Notes under the pieces: generated by a model
Databases searched by the model: none
What the model saw: the letters and a program-made list of their open reading frames with translations, nothing else
What the model was told of the DNA's origin: nothing
Shown here: one piece after another, positions 1 to 5,578 of the stretch
How positions within the stretch are numbered: the first letter of the stretch is position 1
Layout of the letters: each line of letters opens with the position of its first letter
Assembly (NCBI GenBank): GCA_023265785.1
Contig: JAHFSL010000198.1
Span: forward strand, 1 to 5,578
Length of the DNA: 5,578 nt
Direction of reading: 5' to 3'
DNA from: Candidatus Coatesiibacteriota bacterium
Lineage (GTDB): Bacteria; Oederibacteriota; CAKKQC01
Position numbers and translations under genes: made by a program

Positions 1-2
1 GG

Positions 3-1142
3 GTGGAGACGAACTTTCCCGGCGGCAACGCCTGCGGGCTGTCGGTGGGCGACCGGGACGGCGTGGCGGAGGTCGCCTTCACGCCCGACCCGCACGGGGG
101 GCCGGAGGCGCTCTGGTTCCACCTGCGCGTGGTGCGTGACGGTCCCCACCCGGGGGCGGGCCAGCCGGTGCGGCTCGTCCTGCGCCACCCCGACAACATG
201 CTCGGCGGCACCGAGCCCGCCACCCTGCGCCCGGTGCTGGCGCGGGACGGCGCCGACTGGGAACGGCTGGGGCGCGGCGAGGTCGAGGAACTGCCGGACG
301 GCCGCCTGCAGGTGGTGTGGAAGGTCCACGCACCCGACACCGCCCTGGAGTTCGCGGTGTGCTATCCCTACGGGCTGTCCCAACTGGCGGCGCTGGTCCA
401 CGACACCCGCCATTACTGGCGGCTGGGCACCATCGGTGTCTCGCAGGGCGGGCGGGGGATCGCCCGGCTGGCCAACGATGCGGGCGCCCCGGGGGGGCCG
501 CGTCCGGGGCTCTACCTCCTCGCGCGCCAGCACTCGGGCGAGACGCCGGGGTCGTGGGTCCTGGATGGGTTCCTGCGCTGGGTCGCGGAACATCCCGACC
601 TCTCGCCGCTGGTCTGGACCGTGCCGTTCGCGAATGTGGACGGGGTCGAGCAGGGTGACTACGGCAAGGACAATTTCCCCTATGACCTCAACCGGGCGTG
701 GGGCGACCCGCCGATGCGCCACGAAACGCACGTCATCATGCGCGACCTGGACCGGTGGAAGGCCCGGTGCCGGCCCCGGCTGGCCCTGGACTTCCATGCG
801 CCCGGGGCGTGCGAGGCCGATGGCATGTACACCTTCATCCCGAACCCGGCCAAGATGCCGCTGGAGTCCAAGGATGCCGAGCGGTGGGCGGGGATCATCG
901 GCGGGGCGCTCTCGCCGGACTTCACCGCGCCGCGGACGAACCGGATCGCCTATTACGCCTCACGGTGGAACACGCCGAACTTCACGACCTACTGCTTTGC
1001 CGCGCTGGGCGTGCCGGCGCTGACGCTCGAGGTGCCCTACGCCCTGTGCGGCGACGGCGTGCTGACCCGTGAACGCTACCGGGAGGCGGGCGAGCGGCTG
1101 GCCGCCGCCGTCTGCCGCGCCGCCCTGGAGGGAACCGCCTGA
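3..1142 (+). CDS. M14-family zinc carboxypeptidase (cytosolic carboxypeptidase-like)
   Basis: The predicted 379-residue protein looks like a two-part M14 metallopeptidase: an N-terminal beta-rich domain (about residues 1-130) followed by the catalytic domain (about 135-375). Visible active-site elements are the zinc ligands H177 and E180 (QHSGE), the DLNR motif with N230-R231 that binds the substrate carboxylate in this family, the third zinc ligand H265 (LDFHAPG), and the catalytic glutamate E343 (LTLEVPY). All key residues are present, so an active enzyme is expected, removing C-terminal residues from a peptide or hydrolysing a peptide-like amide; the substrate is unknown. No signal peptide is seen, so it is probably cytoplasmic. 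The start used is a GTG two bases into the window. It fits where this N-terminal domain usually begins, but a start upstream of the window cannot be excluded. The stop overlaps the next start by one base (TGATG), which implies co-translation with the ARH-family gene. Confidence 0.85.
   Translation: METNFPGGNACGLSVGDRDGVAEVAFTPDPHGGPEALWFHLRVVRDGPHPGAGQPVRLVLRHPDNMLGGTEPATLRPVLARDGADWERLGRGEVEELPDGRLQVVWKVHAPDTALEFAVCYPYGLSQLAALVHDTRHYWRLGTIGVSQGGRGIARLANDAGAPGGPRPGLYLLARQHSGETPGSWVLDGFLRWVAEHPDLSPLVWTVPFANVDGVEQGDYGKDNFPYDLNRAWGDPPMRHETHVIMRDLDRWKARCRPRLALDFHAPGACEADGMYTFIPNPAKMPLESKDAERWAGIIGGALSPDFTAPRTNRIAYYASRWNTPNFTTYCFAALGVPALTLEVPYALCGDGVLTRERYREAGERLAAAVCRAALEGTA
1127..1134 (+). promoter_or_regulatory. 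Shine-Dalgarno site for the ADP-ribosylglycohydrolase gene
   Basis: GGAGGGAA lies inside the last codons of the carboxypeptidase gene. Its GGAGG core ends 10 nt before the ATG at 1142. It is the clearest ribosome binding site in the window and favours that ATG over the in-frame ATG at 1160, which has no purine-rich stretch in front of it. Confidence 0.7.
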
Positions 1143-2377
1143 TGACCGACCTGCCCCGCATGAAGGAGCTCCTGCTCGAGGAAATCACCCAGCGGACCGA
1201 GGAGGGGTGTGCCACCGCCGGCTTCGCGGAGCGGGCCGGGGGGGCAAGAGATTCTGCCGCCGCGCAGGCACTCTGGGACGACCTGCAGGCGCTCGTCCCG
1301 GCCGCGGGCTGGGTCGAGCCGTCCGGCCTGGACGAGATCCGGTTGGTGCGGCCCGCCGGGCCGCGCCGGATGGCGCCCGTCATTTCGGCGGAGGTCCTGC
1401 GGGACAAGACCCTGGGGGGGTGGCTCGGCCGGATCGCCGGCTGCCAGTTGGGCAAGCCGGTGGAGGGCTGGCCCCATGACCGCATCGCGGCCGACCTCAA
1501 GGCGAAAGGCCGGTATCCGCTGGACGATTACCTGGCGCCCCTGACCTTCGCCCTGCGTGACGACGACCAGGACTATACGATCCTGGGGCTCCATCTGCTC
1601 GAAAAGCACGGCGCCGGGTTCACCTCCGGCCAGGTGGCCGACGCGTGGCTGGAGATGTTTCCCTACCACCAGGTCTATACGGCGGAGCGTGAGACCTACC
1701 GCAACCTGATCGCGGGGATCCGGCCGCCGGAGTCCGCCGTGCCCTGGAACCCGTACCGGGAGTGGATCGGGGCGCAGATCCGGGCCGATGGCTGGGGATT
1801 CTGCTCCCCGTGCCGGCCCGAGCAGGCCGCGGCATTCGGGTTCCGGGATGCGGCCGTCTCCCATGTCAAGAACGGCATCTACGGCGAGATGTTTTTTGCG
1901 GCGGCCATCGCGGCGGCGTTCGCCTCGGACTCGCTCGACGAGGTCCTGGATGTGGCCCTCTCCGAAATCCCGGCGAGGTCCCGGTTTGCCGCGATGGTGG
2001 CGGATTGCCGGGGCTGGGCGAAATCCGCCCCTGACTTTGAGGCCGCGTGGCAGTTGTGCGCCGCGAAGTACGGCCGCTACCACTGGGTCCACACCCTGAA
2101 TAACGCCGCCGTGGTGGTCCTGGCCCTCCTGTTCGGCCGGAAGGACTTCGGGAAAACCATCAGCCTGGCCGTGTCGGGCGGGTGGGATACGGACTGCAAC
2201 GGGGCGACGGCGGGGGCGGTTCTGGGCGTGATGCTGGGTGAGCGGGCGATTCCGCGGCGCTGGACCTCGGTCTTCAATGACCGCATCCAGAGTGCGCTGT
2301 TCGGGTACGGCGAGAGCCGGATTACCGCGCTGGCCGATCGGATGGTGCTGGCGGGGGCCAAGGTGTCCGGTGGCTGA
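1142..2377 (+). CDS. ADP-ribosylglycohydrolase (ARH/DraG-fold) family protein
   Basis: The 411-residue protein has an ARH-fold catalytic domain from about residue 88 to 405. Motifs in order are the glycine-rich entry GGWLGRIAG followed by QLGKP (92-106), an acidic metal site RDDDQDYT (139-146) where classical members have a T-D-D-T type motif, a conserved stretch HVKNGIYGEMFFAAA, and the C-terminal metal site SGGWDTDCNGATAG (D349, T350, D351). Classical ARH/DraG enzymes use two divalent metals, usually Mg2+ or Mn2+, to hydrolyse ADP-ribose bonds to protein side chains. This variant may instead act on another glycosidic substrate. The roughly 85-residue N-terminal helical segment, ending in VEPSGLDEIRLVRP, seems to be a usual lead-in for this subfamily (from memory). 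It overlaps the carboxypeptidase stop by one base and has a good Shine-Dalgarno site, so the two are co-translated. No signal peptide is seen. Family assignment is firm; substrate is not. Confidence 0.87.
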   Translation: MTDLPRMKELLLEEITQRTEEGCATAGFAERAGGARDSAAAQALWDDLQALVPAAGWVEPSGLDEIRLVRPAGPRRMAPVISAEVLRDKTLGGWLGRIAGCQLGKPVEGWPHDRIAADLKAKGRYPLDDYLAPLTFALRDDDQDYTILGLHLLEKHGAGFTSGQVADAWLEMFPYHQVYTAERETYRNLIAGIRPPESAVPWNPYREWIGAQIRADGWGFCSPCRPEQAAAFGFRDAAVSHVKNGIYGEMFFAAAIAAAFASDSLDEVLDVALSEIPARSRFAAMVADCRGWAKSAPDFEAAWQLCAAKYGRYHWVHTLNNAAVVVLALLFGRKDFGKTISLAVSGGWDTDCNGATAGAVLGVMLGERAIPRRWTSVFNDRIQSALFGYGESRITALADRMVLAGAKVSGG

Positions 2378-2813
2378 CCGGCGGCGGGCCGTGCTCACCG
2401 TCGCGGCACCCACGCCGAAGGGCATTTATTCCCAGGGCATCGTGGGCCACGGCCCGTTCGTCCATGTGGCGGGGCAGGGACCGGTGGATCCCCGGTCAGG
2501 CAGGATCATCGGACGGACCTTTACCGAACAGGCGCACCGGACCTTCCGCAATGTCGGGGCGATCCTGCGGGCCGCGGGCTCCTCGTGGGGACAGGCGGTC
2601 AAAACCAGCGTCTTCCTCGCCGACCTCAAGGACTTCGCCGAGATGAACCGCGTCTACAGGCACTATGTCCGCGCCCCGTATCCGGCGCGGACCACGGTTC
2701 AGGCCGGCCTGATGGGCATCCTCATCGAGGTGGACTGCGTCGCGCTCGCCCCAGTGCGCGGGCCTGGGCGAGGGAGCGCAGGCTCCCGATCCCGCCGAAG
2801 CCCGCGACGCTAA
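2370..2813 (+). CDS. RidA/YjgF/YER057c/UK114-family protein (enamine/imine deaminase type)
   Basis: The 147-residue protein carries the RidA fold signature: an N-terminal AAPTPKGIYSQG, then VHVAGQGPVDP, an AGSSWGQAVKTSVFLADL segment, PARTTVQ with R107, and ILIEVDCVAL with E120. The Arg and Glu match the residues that bind and hydrolyse 2-aminoacrylate-type enamines/imines in RidA, so catalytic competence is plausible. The start is taken as GTG 2370, which has AAGGTG at 2360-2365 and overlaps the ARH-family stop by 8 nt. GTG 2391 is a reasonable alternative giving 140 residues; an upstream ATG at 2238 would put about 44 unrelated residues in front of the fold. RidA proteins are normally about 125-130 residues and end just after the E-x-D/E-x-V-A strand. 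Here about 19 further Arg/Ser/Gly/Pro-rich residues follow, encoded over the end of the opposing kinase gene. Confidence 0.85.
   Translation: MADRRRAVLTVAAPTPKGIYSQGIVGHGPFVHVAGQGPVDPRSGRIIGRTFTEQAHRTFRNVGAILRAAGSSWGQAVKTSVFLADLKDFAEMNRVYRHYVRAPYPARTTVQAGLMGILIEVDCVALAPVRGPGRGSAGSRSRRSPRR
2722..2813. other. 92-bp convergent (tail-to-tail) overlap of the ridA-like and PfkB kinase genes
   Basis: The plus-strand ridA-like gene stops with TAA at 2811-2813, and the minus-strand kinase gene stops with TGA at 2724-2722. The coding regions therefore cross by 92 bp. Within the overlap the conserved RidA strand (LIEVDCVAL, about 2721-2747) is antisense to the kinase's last, non-conserved residues. The conserved kinase C-terminus (GFGGIGSLRSL) is antisense to the unconserved Arg-rich tail of the RidA protein. 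There is no intergenic space and I see no hairpin-plus-T-run terminator for either gene. Confidence 0.8.
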
Positions 2814-3669
2814 GGGCGCCGGCGGCGCACCCGAGCCGCAGGGCCTCGGGCAGGGGTCGGCCGCGCAGGAGCCCGGACCAGAATCCCGCATCAAAACAGT
2901 CGCCCGCCCCGGTCGCATCCACGGCCTTCACCCGGAAGGCGCGGACCAGGTGTTCCTCGCCGGCTTTCGTCAGGGCGTATACCCCGTCCGCGCCGCGCTT
3001 GAGGATGACACCCCGGCGCACGCCGCAGGCAAGAGCCCGGCGGGCGATGGTCTTGAGGTCCGTCGAGGCAAACGTTTCGCGGGCCTCCTCGATGCTGGGC
3101 AGGTACCAGTCCACGAACGGCAGGCACATCCGGACCAGGTGCCACCGGCGGCGGGGGTCCCAGCAGGTGTCCAGGCTCGTTTCCAGCCCGAGCCGTTTCG
3201 CCCGGGCCAGCAGGCGCCGGGCCGGGGCGCCGTCCAGCCCGGGCAGGATGAAGTAGCCGGAGAGATGCAGGGCGTGATAGCCGCGCAACAGCGCGGACGA
3301 AATGCCCGGTTCCTTGAGCCCCGCGCTGGCGCCGATCACATGGAGGAACCCGCGCTCGCCGTCGGGGGAAATGACCACCACGGTGGAGGAGGTCTGGTGC
3401 CGGTGATCGCGCGCGATGCCGCGCGTGTCCACGCCCTCGCGGCGGAGCGTCGCCGCCAGGAAGTCGCCGTACGCGTCGCGGCCGACCGCGATCCCCACGC
3501 CGGTCTTGAGCCCCAGCCGCGCCCCGGCGATGGAGGAGAGCGTGGCGCACCCGCCGGCGTTGAGCCCGATCTCGTCGAGGAGCCGCAGTTTGCCCCGCTC
3601 CGGCAGGGCGGTCACGGGGCGGGCGGAGGTGTCCGCCACGGCGTTCCCGACGCACAGGAGGTCGCGCAT
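2722..3669 (-). CDS. PfkB/ribokinase-family carbohydrate kinase
   Basis: The predicted protein has 315 residues, the usual size for this family. It begins MRDLLCVGNAVAD, the standard first strand, which supports the ATG at 3669-3667. Other hallmarks are the glycine pair LNAGGCATLSS (G39-G40) with a following RLGLKTGVGIAVGRDAYGD, the nucleotide-side KRGADGVYAL (224-233), and the second PfkB signature VDATGAGDCFDAGF with catalytic base D257 in GAGD. The usual N-x-x-E motif reads PSIEEA (191-196), with Ser in place of Asn. It should transfer the ATP gamma-phosphate to a sugar or sugar-like hydroxyl in the cytoplasm; the substrate is not readable. It is divergent from the aldolase gene, which may use its product, as in tagatose-6-phosphate or deoxygluconate pathways. 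No Shine-Dalgarno site precedes it. The longer open frame reaching back to 3933 is a shadow of the aldolase gene. Confidence 0.9.
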   Translation of the reverse strand: MRDLLCVGNAVADTSARPVTALPERGKLRLLDEIGLNAGGCATLSSIAGARLGLKTGVGIAVGRDAYGDFLAATLRREGVDTRGIARDHRHQTSSTVVVISPDGERGFLHVIGASAGLKEPGISSALLRGYHALHLSGYFILPGLDGAPARRLLARAKRLGLETSLDTCWDPRRRWHLVRMCLPFVDWYLPSIEEARETFASTDLKTIARRALACGVRRGVILKRGADGVYALTKAGEEHLVRAFRVKAVDATGAGDCFDAGFWSGLLRGRPLPEALRLGCAAGALSVAGFGGIGSLRSLAQARALGRARRSPPR

Positions 3670-3688
3670 CGGGGAGTATGATATCGGA
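3670..3688. promoter_or_regulatory. Divergent control region between kinase and aldolase genes, with back-to-back -10-like elements
   Basis: These 19 bp separate the two outward-facing ATG codons. The sequence is CGGGGAGTATGATATCGGA, markedly AT-rich in its right half compared with its surroundings. TATGAT at 3677-3682 (plus strand) and TATCAT at 3683-3678 (minus strand) each match the bacterial -10 consensus at 5 of 6 positions and share the palindrome GATATC (3680-3685). If used, transcripts would begin at or within about 2 nt of either ATG, making both genes nearly leaderless. No convincing -35 hexamer is visible on either side at 16-18 bp; any would lie inside coding sequence. GGGGAG at 3671-3676 could instead be a Shine-Dalgarno site for the aldolase (12-nt spacing) on a transcript that starts further upstream. 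Promoter activity is inferred. Confidence 0.45.
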
Positions 3689-4516
3689 ATGAAACAGGCC
3701 CGGCTGAACCGGCTCTTCGGCCCCTCCGGCCGCTGTCTGGATGTGGCGGTGGACCACGGCATGTTCGATGAGCCCTCGTTCCTTCCCGGCATCGAGGACA
3801 TGGGGGCCGCGGTCCGGACCCTGGCCGCCGCCGCGCCCGATGCCATCCAGCTTTCCGCGGGGATGGCGCCCCTGCTCCAGGCCATCCCGGGCCGCCAGCG
3901 TCCCGCCCTGGTTCTCCGGACCGACGTGGCCAACGTCTACGGCAAGGCCCTGCCCCGGGACCTCTGGTCGCGGCTGGCGGGCGATCCCGTGGCGGACGGC
4001 CTGCGACTGGATGCCGCGTGCGTGGTGGTGAACCTGCTCCAACTGCCGGACCAGCCGGATCTGCACGGCCAGTGCGTCAAGAACATCGGCAAATTGCGGG
4101 CGGAGTGCGAGCGGTGGGGCATGCCCCTCATGGTCGAGCCGCTGGTGATGAAGGCCAACAGCGCCGCGGGCGGGTACATGGTGGACGGCGACTTCGAGAA
4201 GATCCGGGCACTGGTGCGGCAGGCCGCCGAACTGGGCGCGGATGTGATCAAGGCCGATCCCACCGACGACCTCGCCCGGTACGGCGAGATCGTGCAGGCG
4301 GCGGGCCGGCCGGTGCTGGTGCGCGGGGGGGGGAAGGTTCCCGAGGACGAGATCCTCCGCCGCACCGCGCAGGTCCTGGCGCAGGGGGCCTCGGGCATCG
4401 TCTACGGGCGCAACATCATCCAGCATCCCCGGCCGGACCACATGACCCGCGCGCTCATGGCCCTGCTCCATGCCAAGGCCTCCCCGGAGGAGGCGCTCCG
4501 GGTGCTCCGGGGCTGA
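3689..4516 (+). CDS. Class I aldolase, DeoC/FbaB/LsrF (DhnA-type) family
   Basis: The 275-residue protein has the TIM-barrel pattern of DeoC/FbaB/LacD/LsrF-type aldolases, and its length fits. Conserved points are LDVAVDHGMF with D22-H23-G24 at the end of the first strand, PLMVEPLVM with E150, the Schiff-base lysine K188 in GADVIKAD, a phosphate-binding strand-loop VLVRGGGKV (209-217), and GIVYGRNIIQHPRP (237-250), the usual second phosphate-binding loop. It should cleave, or condense, a phosphorylated ketose-type substrate through a lysine imine in the cytoplasm. Fructose-bisphosphate, tagatose-bisphosphate, a deoxy-keto-gluconate phosphate or an LsrF-like thiolysis are all possible. The neighbouring PfkB kinase is the natural supplier of the phosphate. 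The start is the ATG at 3689, directly before the first conserved segment; the open frame extends upstream to 3416 only as antisense of the kinase. The following oxidoreductase starts 7 bp after its stop, so the two form an operon. Confidence 0.85.
   Translation: MKQARLNRLFGPSGRCLDVAVDHGMFDEPSFLPGIEDMGAAVRTLAAAAPDAIQLSAGMAPLLQAIPGRQRPALVLRTDVANVYGKALPRDLWSRLAGDPVADGLRLDAACVVVNLLQLPDQPDLHGQCVKNIGKLRAECERWGMPLMVEPLVMKANSAAGGYMVDGDFEKIRALVRQAAELGADVIKADPTDDLARYGEIVQAAGRPVLVRGGGKVPEDEILRRTAQVLAQGASGIVYGRNIIQHPRPDHMTRALMALLHAKASPEEALRVLRG
4325..4333 (+). repeat. Nine-G homopolymer inside the aldolase gene
   Basis: An uninterrupted run of nine G encodes Gly213-Gly214-Gly215 of the aldolase's RGGGK phosphate-binding loop. 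It is the longest mononucleotide run noticed in the window. Runs of seven G occur at 491-497 (carboxypeptidase gene) and 1414-1420 (ARH-family gene). The frame is intact as given. Such a run is prone to slippage and to base-calling error. Confidence 0.85.
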
Positions 4517-4523
4517 ACCGTCC

Positions 4524-5578
4524 GTGAAGGAGATCCGGTTCGGGGTCATCGGGGCCGGATTGATGGGCCGGGAATTCGCCTCGGCGGCGGGCCGGTGGCA
4601 CCACCTGCTGGACCAGCCGGCCCGGCCGGTCATCACGGCCGTGTGTGATGTGAACGCCGGGGCGCGGGAGTGGTTCACCCGGAACCTGCCCACCGTGAAA
4701 CTCTCCACCGGGGATGCGGCGGCGGTTCTGGCCTCGCCGGAAGTGGATGCCGTGTACATCGCCGTGCCCCATGACCTGCACGCCGACCTGTATGTCCGCG
4801 CCATCGGGGCGGGCAAGCACCTGCTGGGCGAGAAGCCGTTCGGGATTGACCTGCCCGCCTGCGAGCGGATCCTGGCGGCCGCCCGCGCCGCCCCGGGCGT
4901 GGTCGTGCGCTGTTCGTCCGAGTTCCCCTTCTTTCCCGGCACCCAGCGGGTCATCGGGATGATCCGCGACAAGGCCTTCGGCCGGATCCTGGATGTCGAG
5001 GCCGGGTTCCGGCATTCCTCCGACCTCGACCCGTCCAAGCCGATCAACTGGAAGCGGCGGGTCGCCACATGCGGCGAGTACGGCGTCATGGGGGACCTGG
5101 GGATGCACACCGTCCACATTCCCCTGCGGTTCGGCTGGAAGCCGGCCTCGGTCCATGCCATCCTGTCCAAGGTGGTGGAAACGCGGCCGGACGGGAAGGG
5201 CGGAACGGCGCCGTGCGAGACCTGGGACAACGCGCGGCTGACCTGCCGGGTGAGGGCGGATGCCGGGTATGAATTTCCGCTGGTGATCCGCACCGAGCGG
5301 ATCTCGCCGGGCGACATGGACACCTGGTCGCTGGCCGTGCGCGGGACGAACGCCTGCGCGGAGTTCACCACCAAGCGGCCCCGGACCCTGCGCCTGCTCG
5401 AATACACGGCGGGCGCCGAGCAGGCCTGGCGGGAGATTGACCTCGGGTACGAATCGCAGGCGAAGGCGATCACCGGCCATATCTTTGAGTTCGGGTTTCC
5501 CGACGCGATCCTCCAGATGTGGGCGGCCTTCACGGCGGAGGTGGCGGGGGCCAGCCCCGCATTCGGGTGCGCCACGCC
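4524..5578 (+). CDS. Gfo/Idh/MocA-family NAD(P)-dependent oxidoreductase (3' end beyond window)
   Basis: The frame is open from GTG 4524 to the last base, giving 351 visible residues. The N-terminus IRFGVIGAGLMG is a Rossmann GxGxxG motif (G10, G12, G15). LLGEKPFG carries the family's EKP motif with catalytic K104. GDLGMHTVH supplies D191 and H195, matching the D-x-x-x-H catalytic pair of inositol dehydrogenase and glucose-fructose oxidoreductase. The usual Asp three residues after that His is His198 here. Members oxidise or epimerise sugars, inositols or related compounds with NAD(P). The family is typically 330-400 residues, and the last visible residues (PAFGCAT) resemble the segment shortly before the C-terminus, so probably a few dozen residues are missing. 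Start choice rests on the position of the Rossmann strand; no strong Shine-Dalgarno site is seen (GGGG at 4509-4512 is the best). It lies 7 bp after the aldolase stop, so it should be co-transcribed with it. Confidence 0.87.
   Translation, partial: MKEIRFGVIGAGLMGREFASAAGRWHHLLDQPARPVITAVCDVNAGAREWFTRNLPTVKLSTGDAAAVLASPEVDAVYIAVPHDLHADLYVRAIGAGKHLLGEKPFGIDLPACERILAAARAAPGVVVRCSSEFPFFPGTQRVIGMIRDKAFGRILDVEAGFRHSSDLDPSKPINWKRRVATCGEYGVMGDLGMHTVHIPLRFGWKPASVHAILSKVVETRPDGKGGTAPCETWDNARLTCRVRADAGYEFPLVIRTERISPGDMDTWSLAVRGTNACAEFTTKRPRTLRLLEYTAGAEQAWREIDLGYESQAKAITGHIFEFGFPDAILQMWAAFTAEVAGASPAFGCAT

Noticed and set aside
2238..2369. Upstream extension of the ridA-like gene to an ATG at 2238
   Set aside because: The extra residues overlap the ARH-family coding sequence in another frame, do not resemble any RidA N-terminus and would make the protein far too long.
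1076..2425. A 449-codon open frame on the minus strand opposite the ARH-family gene
   Set aside because: Shadow frame of a gene with intact motifs; its Arg/Pro/Gly-rich translation shows no recognisable domain and no ribosome binding site.
2740..2830. A bidirectional terminator at the convergent ends
   Set aside because: Short GC-rich inverted stretches exist, but there is no T-run on either strand and the region is coding on both strands, so an intrinsic terminator is not supported.
2585..3681. Plus-strand open frames (2585-3256 and 2950-3681) across the kinase region
   Set aside because: Both lie antisense to the PfkB kinase, whose family motifs are complete on the minus strand; the translations look like shuffled low-complexity sequence.
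3416..3688. Extension of the aldolase start back to 3416
   Set aside because: The extra 91 residues are antisense to the kinase N-terminal half and lack aldolase similarity; ATG 3689 sits directly before the conserved barrel start.
4455..5480. A 341-codon minus-strand open frame opposite the oxidoreductase
   Set aside because: The plus strand here encodes a clear Gfo/Idh/MocA protein with GxGxxG, EKP and D-x-x-x-H motifs; the antisense frame shows none.
2891..5575. An 894-codon open frame on the minus strand spanning the kinase, aldolase and oxidoreductase region
   Set aside because: It is antisense to two well-supported plus-strand genes and out of frame with the kinase. Its translation is low-complexity Pro/Arg/Gly/Ala-rich sequence with no family motif, as expected from a GC-rich genome where stop codons are rare.
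1..5578. tRNA, rRNA, riboswitch, CRISPR, insertion sequence or direct-repeat structures
   Set aside because: Coding genes fill nearly the whole window; I found no repeat pairs, transposase fragments or structured leader. The only gaps are 19 bp and 7 bp.

Overview
The window is a compact stretch of bacterial chromosome with very high G+C (near 70% by eye, with strongly GC-biased third codon positions). It carries six metabolic or hydrolytic protein genes and almost no non-coding DNA. I see no mobile element, rRNA, tRNA, CRISPR array or phage gene. The gene families, especially an ADP-ribosylglycohydrolase (ARH) variant with a GGWDTDC motif and a Gfo/Idh/MocA oxidoreductase, resemble catabolic clusters of the Planctomycetota-Verrucomicrobiota-Kiritimatiellota group. 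That placement is recall-based inference. The sequence alone does not fix the taxon.

Layout. Left block, plus strand: an M14 zinc carboxypeptidase (3-1142), an ADP-ribosylglycohydrolase-family protein (1142-2377) and a RidA/YjgF-family protein (2370-2813). They are joined by 1-nt and 8-nt overlaps, so this is almost certainly one translationally coupled operon. Centre, minus strand: a PfkB/ribokinase-family sugar kinase (2722-3669), whose 3' end runs 92 bp into the 3' end of the ridA-like gene. Right block, plus strand: a class I DeoC/FbaB/LsrF-type aldolase (3689-4516), then 7 bp, then a Gfo/Idh/MocA oxidoreductase (4524 to beyond the window end). The kinase and aldolase start codons face away from each other across only 19 bp, which form an AT-rich island with a -10-like hexamer on each strand.

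How the genes may work together (inference). Kinase plus aldolase is the usual pair for phosphorylating a sugar and splitting it into trioses or similar fragments. A Gfo/Idh/MocA enzyme would oxidise or epimerise a sugar or inositol on the way. The left block would act earlier: a carboxypeptidase removes a C-terminal residue or works on a peptide-like substrate, an ARH-fold hydrolase cleaves an N- or O-glycosidic bond, and RidA removes the reactive enamine/imine formed when a C-N bond is broken. One reading is a pathway for a sugar linked to an amino acid or peptide, or an ADP-ribose/nucleoside-like compound. No gene here proves the substrate. Transporters and a regulator, if any, lie outside the window.
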